Translations under genes and position numbers: made by a program
The notes under the pieces: model-generated
What the model saw: only the letters and a program-made list of their open reading frames with translations
The model's database searches: none
What the model was told of the DNA's origin: nothing
In this document: piece after piece, positions 12,030 to 25,007 of the stretch
Layout of the letters: every line of letters begins with the position of its first letter
How positions within the stretch are numbered: position 1 is the first letter of the stretch
Assembly: GCA_000149265.1 (NCBI GenBank)
Contig: CH002647.1
Span: forward strand, 448,017-512,016
Direction: 5' to 3'
Source: Ciona savignyi
Taxonomy: Eukaryota; Chordata; Ascidiacea; Phlebobranchia; Cionidae
DNA length: 64,000 nt

Positions 12030-12814
12030 GGTAACACTATAAACTTAAACCTGAAACAACAAGTTTGCAATAACGTTAGGAAATAAAAGCACAATAAACG
12101 TTACTAAAGTATAGCATTCGTGAAACTCCCCAGTAACAAGAGTTACATAACACGCGAGAGGTTACCCAAGCGAGAAGCTACAGACACCGATCAAAATTCA
12201 CGGTCTGACAATATTTCTATCACCTTGTTACCCGAATCTGACTAGTCATCTCAGCTTTTCGTGTGCTATATACGATCAATGATATTTGTTTGGAACCAGG
12301 CATTCAGTGGTACCAACCCTCGAAGTGTCACATGATGTTTATCAACACTGTTTGTATAACTGTGCTTCCTGTCAACAACATCTTGCCGCACCTCATAGCT
12401 TATAAATATGAGCAATACCACACTGCATTACCAACAAGATATCAAGTTACATGACATGCACATGGGCTTACTAGAATTTATGCAAAGGTGACATCGGCCT
12501 AAGACTGCTATTTTCATAAGCTTGATGAGAAATAACATTGCCAACACATATCTTTAAAACGCGTCGACTGTTTCTGTCGTCATTAGTTTCTGTCAGCACA
12601 CAAACTCGTGCTTACGTTTTATGTTCAACAGCGTATGTATTGTTAAAGGAAACAAAGCCTTCTCCTTGCTGGAAAAGCGTTGGCTGAACGTTTACGCGCG
12701 ATTGCCCAGAGCATTTGTCGTTCACAATGCACCAACTACACAAACATAAAACGTTTCAAATAAATCGTGACACGGCAATTTATTTCCCCACAATTATTTC
12801 CTTGACTGCTAGCG

Positions 12815-12935
12815 CACGTTTGTTTGGCCGAATGGTGAACGCGACCGATACATATACCGACTTCCACACAAAAACGGTACTAATGACGACCTCATCATAG
12901 GTTCGCAAGTTGGTTCAGTAAAAAAACGGCATATA
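12815..12935 (+). repeat. tRNA-derived SINE head
   Basis: TTTGGCCGAATGGTGAACGC (A-box-like), CGACCGATACATATACCGAC and a B-box-like GGTTCGCAAGTTGGTTC. About 110 bp, upstream of the GPx gene in the opposite orientation. Confidence 0.7.
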
Positions 12936-15151
12936 ATCTCCACGGGTATTTGTGGAACGCATGGACATTAAATGACCACGGATGTAGAGTTTTAGGCTTT
13001 CATGAAGCCTGTTTATATGACGATTCTTCCACTTTCTTGATCTTAAATTAAAGGTATATGCTCTTTTTTCTATCATGATTTAAAGGAGCAAGAACTAAAT
13101 GAAATAAATTAAGTAGGTGGTAGCCAGACACGGGCACGCGACAGCTACCCGTAAGTCGTAACCGTGTGTTGACCCAGCTTTTAAAGCCATATTCGTGAAT
13201 ATGTATTGACTACCCGCATTAAGTAACGTTGTCTTTTCAAGAAATGCAAAACCCGGCATAACTGGTAACCATGTGGTATTTGTTATAACAGGATTATGAA
13301 TCAAAAAATAAATTTTCTTATAGTTGTATTCCCCAGCCACATACTTGCTCTTCTAATTGTTCCGCATTTCATACATATGGTACCGGGGTGCGGCAGGTAA
13401 GCAACGAACTGCCGGACCGCAGTCATTTGAATATCGCCCAGTGTAGTCGTGCGACAGAATGGTAAACGAATCAGATACATAAACCCATTTATGTACACAA
13501 ACTATCTTGTTATGAGCACATGGCACATCATAGATTCGAAATTTAACAATTTAGAAATTATAGAAATATTTCGGCGTTAAATAGTTGTAAGTTTTAAATT
13601 AGTAATTTAAGATCCAACATCTAGAAGTTTATTTGGATTTACACAACCAGCGCTAACAATTTTTCAAACCGTTTTTTGGGTTTGCAGTATAAAGAACGGC
13701 CACACAAACCGTTTATCATCTTATTGTGTCCACTCATTCACTCCACCGTTTTTAACGTCTTTGAACAGGCGGTGTCGCTAGAGAGCACACTGGATGACAA
13801 CTGATTAGCGCAAATTGTCCAATAAGAAAATAATATTTTAAGGAAAAAAATACACCCATCATTTTCATTATATTTTTTTATAAAGTGGTCCATATAAACA
13901 GTTTCCGTCAAAATCTAAATCTACTTAAATGATTAAAGTTTTAAAGTTATATACGCAATATAGATCTTGGACAGCAAACATATTACGTTGTCATAGTCGA
14001 CTGACGAAACGAAAATAACCGATCGTGAAAATAGTCGACGGTTGTTTGTAAACAAAACGCAATCAATTCGCTTCCGGGAATAAACAAAACCGTGAGGCAT
14101 AGTAACGTCGCGTGACTTGGCTGTGCAACTACGGTGTGTTGGTGTCTTCCGATACATGAGTTGAGCGCGTTGTCAACGGAACGGCGGACAGACCTCTCTC
14201 TTTTCCAAAAGTTAGTTGTATAATTATTATAGGTTTCTTTTAAAATTTAGAGGAAAACACATCTATTTTTTTCTTCCTTTTTTTCTTATTTTGTTAATTG
14301 CTTCCGGTTAAAAGCGTGAACTGATTTATGGGCGAAACCACAATCATTACCACGCGAAATTTGCATTTATCGAAAACACAAATAAATATACTTGTTACAT
14401 ATCAGTTGTTGCTTACAAAGGTTCAAATGTAGCTTAAGGTTCATGCTGCAAAACTCGCTGTCCGCACATTGTGCAATGGACTTTGGATCGTTTGTTTACC
14501 AATGTCGGATAAAGGGATTTGAGGTGATAATGGGACGAGTATTAATGGGATTAGACTTGACGTTTCTGGGTAGGCTACTTCTTTTATAAAACAGTAAAGG
14601 AAACTACGAAAGTTTTGTTATGGTATTGATCGATATATATGGAGACGTACTTTTATTGGCTTAACAGTTGATCGTTTTAGCAGAACCAATTGGCGGTTTA
14701 GTCGGGCGGTGTATGTGCGAGTTTACGTACGCTGCGAGCGAGGCGCCTTTTTCGCTACGGAGATAACTTGTTTAGATCGGCGGCCTGCCAAGCTAGTATC
14801 GAGGTTTCCACAGTAGCGGCAGGAGCGATCGTGTTTGATACTACCAATTAGTTCTACAGGGTATTTTTCGCTCAGCCCGTTTTAGAACGAGCCACAGGAT
14901 TAAAGCTGTACGTATAAGTCGCATGTACAATTGGTACACGGAGAAAACGCACTTGACTCAATTAGTAATTACAAGTAAATTTACCAAACTATTGACAGAT
15001 ATCAGGATATTAAATATATAATACTGTAATTTAAAGAAAAATTAACTTGTAACTTTTTTATAGCGATTTCACCGTTAAATGCGTTTGTCCTTGTATTTGT
15101 ACTTCTTTGTAATTGCCCGTTCTAAATCATCAAGACAATAAATACTTCGTG
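12936..15151. other. Intergenic between GPx and the Ig/EGF gene
   Basis: No gene recognised. The GC-enriched segment at about 14,680-14,930, roughly 220-470 bp before the ATG at 15,152, is the likeliest promoter or 5'-UTR region of the Ig/EGF gene. An A/T-rich TATA-like run (AAATATATAATA) sits near 15,013. The rest is AT-rich with a diverged SINE. Confidence 0.4.
13435..13555 (+). repeat. Diverged tRNA-derived SINE head
   Basis: GTCGTGCGACAGAATGGTAA followed by GAATCAGATACATAAACCC, CTTGTTATGAGCAC and ATAGATTCGAAAT matches the family layout with many substitutions; an old copy. Confidence 0.4.
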
Positions 15152-17140
15152 ATGGCCGGACCTTTACGACTTCTCATTTTGGCAACTATTATGGCGAGCA
15201 TAAGCTTGACAGCAGAAGCCGAGTTTTCTATTCGAGTTCCTCAAAGTAAGTAGGGTGCACCTAATTCCATCACCTTTGTTTACATGTTGTCCAATCTGGT
15301 AAGGAAATTCCCATTTTAAAATGAGGAACCGAAAGCGTTGACTTACAAGGAGAGAAAGTGGATTGTGAATCCAATATTGATATTGTGTGTGTGTGTGCTG
15401 CCATAAATTTAATCACAGCTCGGTCAACGATGAGCTGCTAAGTTTTATTGCCGAGAAATAGGTCAACTGGCTCTATTTGCAGAGAGTGATATACGATAGC
15501 AGCGTTAAGTTGTACATTGTTCGGTTTTATCCAATCCCGATTCCAGAACTCCTGCCCAACCCAGCTTTCTGTGTGTGTGTTGACACGCCTCAGAGCAAGC
15601 TAACAGTGGGGGATCCATAGTTAATCTATGTTAAATCAGTCTCCGCTCAATTGGCGCGACTCGGTTGAAATTCGCTCTTATGTCGACTGTGGTTTAACAT
15701 TGACTGGCATCGCCTGTTCTATTATTCATGCGATGCTTATACTTAATCAGTCCCCTATCGAACGGAAGCATGGCTATTTGAACGGAATTCCTCTGTGTAT
15801 ATGGGCTTATTAATTCACGCACATCATAAAGCAGCCGATTAACACAAAATGACACCAATGGATGTGTGTTACATGCAAGAAAAGGGCCAACATGTTTATC
15901 GTAACATACTTTAAACCTACTTTTTATGATTTATTCATGCTGACCAACAACTTATTTTTGTAATCATTGATAAAGATGACTCGTTGATTTAAATAAGGCA
16001 GTTATAACGTAAATTGCATCCTTTGTCCGATACCACCTTTGTTTTTTGTTTCGGTTTCACTGACGCAAAAAAGCTAGGATTAGCAATCGAAGGCTTTTCC
16101 TGTTTATAATAACATGACCCGGCGTATTTCCTGTCAACAAAATGTATTGACTGTGTAGTTCCGGTATTCCATTCTTAAAACTTTGACCCGCGTCAACAAT
16201 AACTTTTGTTTAGTTTATATACGTTGTGCGGTGTCATCATATCCGCTTTCGAAACCTTTCAAAAAAATACTTGTATAGAGATGTGTTATTAAGGTACTAT
16301 TATACAATACTATTATACCCTTAGACTATTATACAATCGAAAATACTCTGACGTGATTCATTTAAAACAAAGAGTTTACCGGCAAGGTCTAGTTATTGTT
16401 CCAGATTCGGTTATTGTCACTTAAAGTTGCTAATGCATCACTCGAGATTTCATCAGATTTCGGTCTACCGGAATATTTTAACACGGTTGAGTGAGAAAGA
16501 ACAAACCATGACGCAATCGCTAAGAACCGGGTCCAAAGTCCTCGTCGTTTTAAAACTGTGAAAATGGTATAATTTTAGAACGTTCCCGCCCATTAAACGC
16601 GACCGAAGTCCAACCTTCGTTCCTCGATGATTCATTTTGATGAAGCTGTGACTCTTTCGCCGCTACTCCACATTGTTATCATGGCGGTCACGTTCTGAGG
16701 ATAATCGCCTACAATCGCCGGTTCGCGGTCCAGCGTTTCGGCCGAAAATATTCTCAAAGACAAATTAAAGCGCGTCAGACTGCTTGTTAAGTGGCGTTTA
16801 CTTGAATCGCCTGCTATTACGCTTTAAATGAGTTCGTCGGCGGACGGTTTGACCGAAGTATTAAATTAACCTATATGTTACGCACTGCTGGCGCTGGAAT
16901 TTGGTATGTCAGAATTTTGCAACCGAATCGATATAGGACGTTCTACGCATCACCCTGCCATATCAGTACCATAACACCTAATGTATTTTTATCTTGTATT
17001 ATTATTAACAATGGTATTGGTTAAAGGACTATTAAAAACAGTCAGGCGCTTGTTTTGCAATATGTATATATATATGTGTGTATTATTAACAATGGTATTG
17101 GTTAAAGTACTATTAAAAACAGTCAGGCGCTTGTTTTGCA

Positions 17141-17184
<44 letters not shown>

Positions 17185-20100
17185 ACTTGACTGCGGACTG
17201 CGGTGCAAAAGTTTTCTTCACTTTGCACAATAATCATTCGGTTTTAAACAAAAAAATCCAATTAGATGGACAAGCCTATTTTATTTGCATGCATACGCAC
17301 ATACAAAGCAAGGTAATATAAACGATATAAACCGCATCGTTTATGTTTATACGATTTTGTGTGTGTTTAGGCGAGAAAATCCAAACAAATTCCAAACGAT
17401 ATAAACAATATTCCATGTCTATTTATTGAATTTGCATTAAGCGATAAGTTGGCATTTCTAGGCGTTGTCCACGGCTTCAATGCTGGCCATTGTGCATGCA
17501 AAACACTTTTTTTCGGTTGGTAGGATGGTAGCCCTCCTTAACACCTTCTTATTGTAGATTATGGGTGTGCCAGCGGACGGAAAGATGGTTTGTTTCGTCA
17601 CTATGACGTGTCCGCGTGCAAGGGAGTGTGGGAAGGACACGTGAAGGATGCACCGCTGTGCAGTGCTGGGTGGCACGTCTGTTCATGGTGAGAAGCAGCC
17701 TTAATTTAATGGGAACGATTGTGTAGCCGAATGGTTACCGTGACCGATACGTATATCGACTTACATACAAAAAATTACCCATCTTGGGATCGAAACTGAG
17801 ATCGGTAAAAATAATTAATTTAGGGCGCTGCAACAACCTAGTTGCATTTATAAATGAACAAGGAAAAAATAATGTCTTTCTGCTCACAGGAACGATACTG
17901 AAATGCTCTCCGCCATCTCCTGGTACCAGGCTGTCCATATTGAAGGCTGCTTTGCCATCAATGCGGCGAACAGAGACGGTCGGTGTACTGAATGCTCCGC
18001 GGAAGACGTAAGCCCTTAAAGTCGTCTGAACATTTTGGACTTGTTTGTCACATTTTCACCGATCCTCAGGACGACATGGCCGGTATTGGAGCCGACTGCC
18101 CGCATCAGAACGAAAACGAAGACTCATGTATGGGCCAGGGTAAAGTGACTGCGAGTTGGCGACGTCATCATAGCCACCCTTGCGATTACAAACCGTGGAT
18201 GACTGGGGTTACTTGCTGCCGGAACAGACGGAAGGGTAGGTTAAAACCGTATGGCCTGAATTTTTTTGACTCTACATGTGGTATGCGCCTGCTCATAAAA
18301 ATTCTTGCGCGCGTACAAGCTCTAAAGGTCAATGAAATTTTCCACCAATTATAATGGGCAGCGGTTATTACCGCAATGCACGTTATCAGATTTTCTCGGC
18401 ACTGTCAGCTGCTAAACCACAAACTGATCTTTGAACATTGTACCATTGTACTCGAATGTAAAAATCGTGTTTTTACTTGCTTGCGGCCCATCTATTGCTC
18501 TGCAGGATAAACGGACGCACACCGAATAATATGGTTTTTCCGATCGCGATATTTTGTCGTGTTTAAACTCATTAATGTTAAACGCACGAGAATCTAGCCT
18601 AGACATTTTAATTTTTAATTCATCCTTAAAGCGTATATCGATTTTACAGTCTGGCACCTTTTAATTTGCCGTGTGGTTTGTACCACCTATACATTCTTAC
18701 ACATTACATCGCGACATTTAACGTAGGTTTGTTTCCTCTATAACTTTAAAATGCCTGTGTTTTCAATAAATTCATTAAAACATGCAGGTTCGGCGCCAGT
18801 AATAACCCTCTCCCCTGTTCCCGCCGTCCAATCGCCGGCCGGGTCTGAGATAAGTCTCAAATGCAAGGCGGCCGCCAGTCCCCTTCCCCATGTCACGTGG
18901 TATAAAAACGGCTACCCGGTCACGGGCGTTGAACTGACCGCCGAGGAAACGACCGTAGAAAACAAGGTCTATTCCACTCTTCGCATCTCCCCATCAGCTG
19001 TGGACGTGTCCGGCATCTACATGTGCAAAGCTGAAAACAGGTAACGCTGGTGTGATTATCCGTAGCAATATTTACATACATGGTATACCTGTACAAAGAT
19101 TCCCCTCACGCAAGTAGGTTTCTTCAAAACATCAAACAGTTTCACTATTGTGGAGCTTGAATACACAGGGTTAAACCGCAAGATCAAGTTTCAACATGGC
19201 TGCCGATTCTCGGCGTGTGTACCAAAGTAACCCCGAGAAAGGGTGTTTCCACAATAGATAAAAAACGTGGCGTGTTCAAGTTCAGCCAATCCAAACTCAT
19301 TGCAACATTTCCGAAGCGACTACATACACCAGCAGCGAGCAAATTCGCAATATCTTGTAAAATAAAACGACCTCACTGTCTCTTTAATTGAACACCGTTT
19401 AAGAGCTGCGAACCGTAAGCCAGGTCCTCGGGTCACGCGAGTTCGTTAGTTTGTGACTCGCTAAAAACAACACCGTGTGTTCCATTTCCTTTCTTGTGTA
19501 AAGGGCAGTTTCCTGTCAAGCTATGGTCGAAAATATGTTTTCGACACTCCGCGAAAGCCCCAAGACGTATTATTGGTTCTCTCCGTACACAAAGAATCCA
19601 CATACACCCCTCTTTATTCAACATGACCTATCACACAAGATCTTTATTTGTCTCAAACAAGTTCAATCAACACATGACGCAAATGCTGGATTAAATCAAC
19701 AAAAAAAGCAGCCAGAGTACATTTTTGTCATACCCGATAAAGAGTAGTTACTACCCAAATGTACTGTATGGATGGCAATACTAATAGGAGAAAAGGAGGG
19801 ACTGATTACTAAAACTATGAAAACTAATAGTAACCCTGCCCTAAACACTAATTTCAACTCCAGGAATAACCATAACTCCAAACCCGTGTTTAATACTAAT
19901 GCCCCATTATCTTTAGTTTCCCTCATTCCATTTTTCCTCCTTTTAGTTCCCCCATGTACTGTACATCTTCACATGCTTTCGTAACCGCACGATTTTCTAA
20001 GATTTCGGTTTACGTTTCACAGACATGGGATTGCTGTGTCCTACACCTCTGACGTCACAGTCACTCAATCCATGCCGAATCTGGTGGCTTGCAAAGACAA

Positions 20101-23100
20101 AGCATCGCAGCAACTCCTGCACGGGTAACTATTGCCTTCTGTGAAAATTACTTTCAACCATTAACACAGTTTGTAATTTTATGGAAGATTTCTTTTTTTA
20201 ATTACTAGGGATTAATACGTTTTTGCTTTATAAAACCTCGGCTATTAGAAACGTGCATATAAAACTCATAAACATATTGGGCAATTGATATTTATATAAT
20301 AACTGACACAAATAGGAGAGCTTTCCAAACTGTTAATAAATATTTGCGTGTGTTGAAATGAACATCAGTATATAACGTAAATGCCAGGTTTGTTTAATTT
20401 ACTAGAAGCTGAAGGCTGGTTCACACACACACTCTTGCGCACTGGTGACAGCTATTGTTTACTGGGGTGATTTTTGAACTCTTAATGGGCTCGTCACTAT
20501 GCCCGTTTTTATATATAAAAATCGTTAAGTATCGGTCGCGTTGACCATTCGGCCACAAGAACGTACTGGCCAGATGTTTATTTCTTTTGCTGGATCCACA
20601 AGCAGGCCTGTGCGCCAGCTTATGATAAACAAACTCCTGTTCGACCGGACGCATGCGTGTGGGAAGCATGGTGTTATTAGAACTCGATATTACGGAACGA
20701 TGTAAGAGGCAGGTATATCACACTATCGAAACTTAGCCCGGCAAAAAAGGCTTTAATCAGGTTTTGCACAGCCAGTTTGGTGCAGTGAGCGCCGATTACA
20801 AAATGCAACACAATATGTCCCCTGCGTGCTATAAAAAAACAGCACCCGCCATTAGTATGTGGACGGTCCACAATGGACCTGTTTTTAACGTTTCTACCTT
20901 GTCTAGGGGGATCATCGCTGCGTGCCGAGGAAAGTGGAAAGGATCTGTAAAGAAATCTTCAAAGCAACTTTGCGCAAAAGGATGGCGCGTTTGTGGCTTG
21001 CGGAATCGAAACATCCTCAACAAGTTGACTTGGGCTGAGACCGTTTCTCTTCCCGGTTGCTACGCGTACGACGCTGCAACTTCCGATCACTTTGCGTGTA
21101 ACAGGTAAGGAAAAGAAGATACGAGTTTACCATTTCAGTTCCAGCCATTTAAACTTGTCATTTCTAGGTGTTCCAGCAGACTAAAAGGTAACAGCATGTC
21201 GGGCATTGGCGCTGGATGTGGGTCACTTGAACGAAGCAAAACTTCTTGTCTGAACAAGGGACGGATCGGGGTTTGGAACAAACTACGCGGCAATTCCACC
21301 GACGAGTTTGACGTTGCTGTGTCGAATAATTTCGACGTACCGTCTAAAACTCTGTCCTCCTGCCGTTATTACAAAGGCGTCACCACCGGTATCATGTGCT
21401 GCAAAAAGAAGTCCAACAAACGACGGAAAGGTAAGTCACTGATATCAATGCATGAGTTCGAAGCTGTTTTGCGAAACTCTACAATTTCGCTGTAACCTCG
21501 ACGTGCGTAAACCAAGTGGGCAAACCTTTCACGTCATTTAAAACCGCGATACGACATAAACTTACAAGGTCCGTGTTAACAAGCACGTAACGCTATTTAT
21601 TCCATAAAAACATGTCATTGCTAATGTGCGGAGGTAAAGTTGGAAAACAGTCTGTCACGAAGGTAATAAAAAGTGGCCAATCATCACTTCTGTACAAATT
21701 TAAACTTTAAACCTTTGGATGTAAACATAACTATCAATCATAAGAAATTGGAAGGTTCATCTTGCCTCTGGTCAAATTGTTGGAACGGTGTTATTAACAT
21801 AGCACCGCTCATGTTGATAAAGCGTGTTTATCCGAAGGAAACCAATAAGTTCACATGACCTGTAAATGAATAAAAAGGAGTTGAAACTTTATAAGTGACA
21901 TCGCTAAGCTATTCCGTGTTATTTCCACCATTGCTTGCTTTGTGGAGCACAGGAATCTCGGCCGATAAGCTTTCCCACAAGAAACAAACTCTGTAGTAGC
22001 AACAAACCTGATGGGAAAAAGTAACCGCAAAGTTATGGCTGATTACTCACTAGGTTTTACACGCCAAGAAGTACAGCAATATCATTATGCATGTTCTACA
22101 TATAATTCCCTGCTTTATAACCTTAATTTAGCAATTATCTTTAATTTGTTTTAATTTTGCCGCATTTAACGCACGATTTTGTTTTTTCTTCATTCAATTC
22201 ATCGCATTCTTCATTCTCGCCACTGTTGCACCACCCATTGCGACACCAGTTCCTGTTTGTAACCCTGGCTGTGAGAACGGGGGAGTGTGTAAAGTGGGTA
22301 ATGTGTGCCAATGCCCGGTTGGGAGATCAGGTTATCGCTGCGAAGTTTTAAACGTAGCTCTCGGTAAGTGAAGCGAAAACGCAATCCTTGCATGCTATCT
22401 ACCATAATTTAAGACTTAAGTTCTTGACATTTGCTTGACATTTTTTAATTTTTGTTACTCATTGTTTTTATAACGCGACAAAACCTTTTCTGTTTTGTTA
22501 CATTTTATAGTTAAACATTTATTTTACCAAGCTCCTGGTATGGTAACATACAAAGCGTATATGTTATGCTGTTTACTAGCTTAGTTTCAATACAGTAACC
22601 GCCGATGGTTCTTTATCTTATTTTTTTCGGCCATGCATTCTGCTTTGTATTACATTGGGCCTCATTTTAACCCCTATTAGTTGCTTACTGGGACTTCTTT
22701 TAAGCAAAGTGTATAAACCGACTCATTGCGACAATCGTTTGACAGCCCCCCTTTTATAGATTTTTGCTGGGTCGCGTTTTGAATTCATAAAAAGATATCT
22801 TTCCTCTTAGTTCGTTTTTAAATAGTAAATTTATACGCGACTAGTGCTGACGTTCAGCCAAGCACATATCAGCTAACTGTGCGAGGTTTTGCAGGGAGGC
22901 GATGCAAAACGCCGTGTGGTCCAAACAGCCACTGCAGCAGGAAGGGAATCTGCAAGTGCGACAAGGGCTTCAAATCAACAGGCGACACTTGTGTTGCTCG
23001 CAATTCGAAAAAGAAAGGCAGGTGTCGCGGCATCGTCTGCCAAAACGGGGGACGTTGCAGAAGGGGAAAATGCATTTGCGCAGCTCGATTCTCTGGCCAG

Positions 23101-23751
23101 CGTTGCGAACTGGGTAAGACATTTTTAACTTTCATATTTCTATAAGCGAGGAAATATATACGCCTCCCCAAATCACTGTCTGTCAGTGTGTAACCCAGCA
23201 CTGGATTCAAATAAAAGCAACGGCGTCCGGTTTCGGTATTACGCAACCCACTGAAACAATACATATTATTTGACAAGGCATTCCGATCATGTGTAACAAT
23301 TTCCGTCAATACTTCATCCTATTGTTAAATGAATCCCACAAGATTCTAAATTGTGTAGCGCGATTCCTTCTGTCTTGTCTGGTAGTGTGTAGTGTGTGGG
23401 CAACACCGAACACCTGTTTCACTAGCCAAGTATTTTGTTGTCCACGCCATTCAAACGTTAAACTACAAGGCACTCGGTCAACAGCATCCTTAATGTAAAT
23501 TTTAACTTTTTGACCACGTCATTATCTATATATTCTAATAATAACTTTATTATTCAACACCGTTTTTATTTTTCATCATCATATATCAATCCAAGTCACT
23601 AACCTGTATCATCATCATTAACCAGTCAACTTTCGTCGTCATTTGCTTATTAACCAATCCGCACCACCAATCACGTCACGTGACCACAATCATCCAATCA
23701 CTTGTTTTGTTTTCAGCAAACGTTGACCCAACACAGCTCACACTGCACTGA
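15152..23751 (+). CDS. Secreted Cys-module / Ig / Cys-module / EGF protein
   Basis: Eleven exons with matching phases: 15152-15245, 17558-17687, 17890-18007, 18070-18235, 18788-19040, 20023-20124, 20856-21104, 21168-21430, 22250-22363, 22895-23113 and 23717-23751; 580 residues. Order: signal peptide (1 to about 23); Cys-rich module 1 (33-170); one I-set Ig domain (171-254, [17 protein letters not shown] to YMCKAENR); a linker; Cys-rich module 2 (about 289-458); EGF 1 (about 460-496); EGFs 2 and 3 (498-569); a short tail. There is no membrane segment, so it is secreted. The two Cys-rich modules are homologous: ACxGxWxGxVK, LCxxGWxVC, GCxAxxAA, C..C, M(A/S)GIGAxC, SC, GVT, CC, each ending in a basic run (RNRRK, NKRRK). 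I cannot name this module or an orthologue. Intron 1 (2.3 kb) holds the 81-bp duplication and intron 2 a SINE head. Confidence 0.9.
17000..17160. repeat. 81-bp tandem duplication
   Basis: The segment from TATTATTAACAATGGTATTG to TTGCAATATGTATATATA occurs twice head to tail with a period of 81 bp and almost no differences, inside intron 1 of the Ig/EGF gene. Confidence 0.9.
17144..17182. repeat. (TA)n microsatellite
   Basis: Uninterrupted TA dinucleotide run at the end of the 81-bp duplication; the short TA run in the first copy suggests it seeded the expansion. Confidence 0.95.
17708..17812 (+). repeat. tRNA-derived SINE head
   Basis: TGTGTAGCCGAATGGTTACC, then CCGATACGTATATCGACTT and GGGATCGAAACTGAG. 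Lies just after exon 2 in an intron of the Ig/EGF gene. Confidence 0.75.
19755..19960 (+). repeat. Dispersed repeat with ACCCTGCCCTAAACACTAAT
   Basis: Shares AGTAACCCTGCCCTAAACAC, TTTCCCTCATTCC and CCTCCTTTTAGTTCCCCC with a copy at 61570-61770 (ACCCTGCCCTGAACACTAAT, TTTCCCTCAGATTTCCC, CCTCCTTTTATTGCCCCC). Class unknown; no terminal repeats seen. Confidence 0.55.
20455..20575 (-). repeat. tRNA-derived SINE head
   Basis: On the minus strand: GTGGCCGAATGGTCAACGCG, ACCGATACTTAACGATTTT and then ATAGTGACGAGCCCATTAAG. Lies in an intron of the Ig/EGF gene. Confidence 0.75.
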
Positions 23752-24876
23752 TCGAAACGTCACAATAACCTTTGTAAAGTCATAGACAACAACTGCTTGA
23801 CTTCGAGAGTGACGTGGGACCCTTGACTTCTACCTCAGTATTATTGTAAAGTCGTAAATAAGTGTAACATCAACTTCACTGATGTGACTATAAGCTCTCC
23901 TTTGAATTGCACATAACATTTATCTTCAAGCATCGCCACTTATTTCCGCACACGCAACGCCTAACTGCCTGGAAGCACGTGTAAAGTATCTTAAAATATT
24001 TTTTGTTGTTTTTCATAATACATGACAACGCGGATTTTCATCCCACTGTCCGTCTTATACTAATTATTCCGTCATGTTACAGTGAGTGTCGTTGTTACCC
24101 ACTTGAACTGATGGAAGTTTACTCAAAGCCTCGCCCCTCTTATTTCGAGGTGTGGTTTCACAACTTAAAAGTTTGAAACAAAAAATGTAGTCTGACCTTA
24201 ACAAAAAAAATGTAAAAATTTTCGTGTTCGCGATGTGTTTTAGTTGCGTTTTTCGTCTACCCTCCCTTTCCACTATGTTCCTTCAGTTTGTACATCTCTG
24301 GCGGATCGTGTCGGTTCGATCGCCGTCTAACCAACCCCATGTATATTTTAAAGGTCACTTATGGAACCTTTTAACTCTGCTGCGTTCGGTATGGAGTCGC
24401 GTGACGAACAGGACGTGAGAAACAACTACCATTCGTTTATATCGATACGTTTATGCATTGTGATTTTCGTTTTGTTTTGTTAATTTTATGTTGTTGGCGA
24501 AACACGTTACCGCCTCTGGAGGGACTCGACGCTGCCCTAAGCCATTTGTTTTTAACTTTTTATCACGTTTAAAGTTAACTTTAGTTTTTAAGGCTGTGTG
24601 ATTGACACTGTGGTCCTTGTTTAAAGGGGAAAAGTGAACTGACTCAAGCTATCTCCACTTTGGTAGCTTGTTTGACTTTGGAAATATTGTTAGTTTTTAG
24701 CATAAGAAGCAAGATATAATGTAACAGTAAAACTGGTTTTTGTTTTAAACAATTTGCCACCATTCTTGCCTGCACCTTATCTGTTCGTTGTTGTAAGTGT
24801 CAAACTCGCATATCCAATGTACTCGGGAAAATATACTAAAGAAAAACGACCTTTTGTGTACGGTTATTGGTTCTAT

Positions 24877-24938
24877 TTTATTATATACATAATACGACTC
24901 ATGGTTACATAAACACTGTATAAAAACGAGTTAATAAA
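24877..24938. terminator. Convergent poly(A) signals
   Basis: AATAAA on the plus strand at 24933-24938 could serve the Ig/EGF gene and AATAAA on the minus strand at 24882-24877 the tetraspan gene. The region 23752-24876 has no gene and is probably the 3' UTR of the plus-strand gene; a nearer signal may be used instead. Confidence 0.4.
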
Positions 24939-25007
24939 CACAACAAGTAGCTTTACATTCAAATGAAGAAAGTTTAGTTGCAGTTAATTCCATTTCCCCA
25001 ATGGTTG

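Noticed and set aside
18412-18657. Minus-strand 81-codon frame inside an intron of the Ig/EGF gene
   Set aside because: Protein-like at first sight, but it has no ATG at the right place, no convincing splice context and no recognised relatives.
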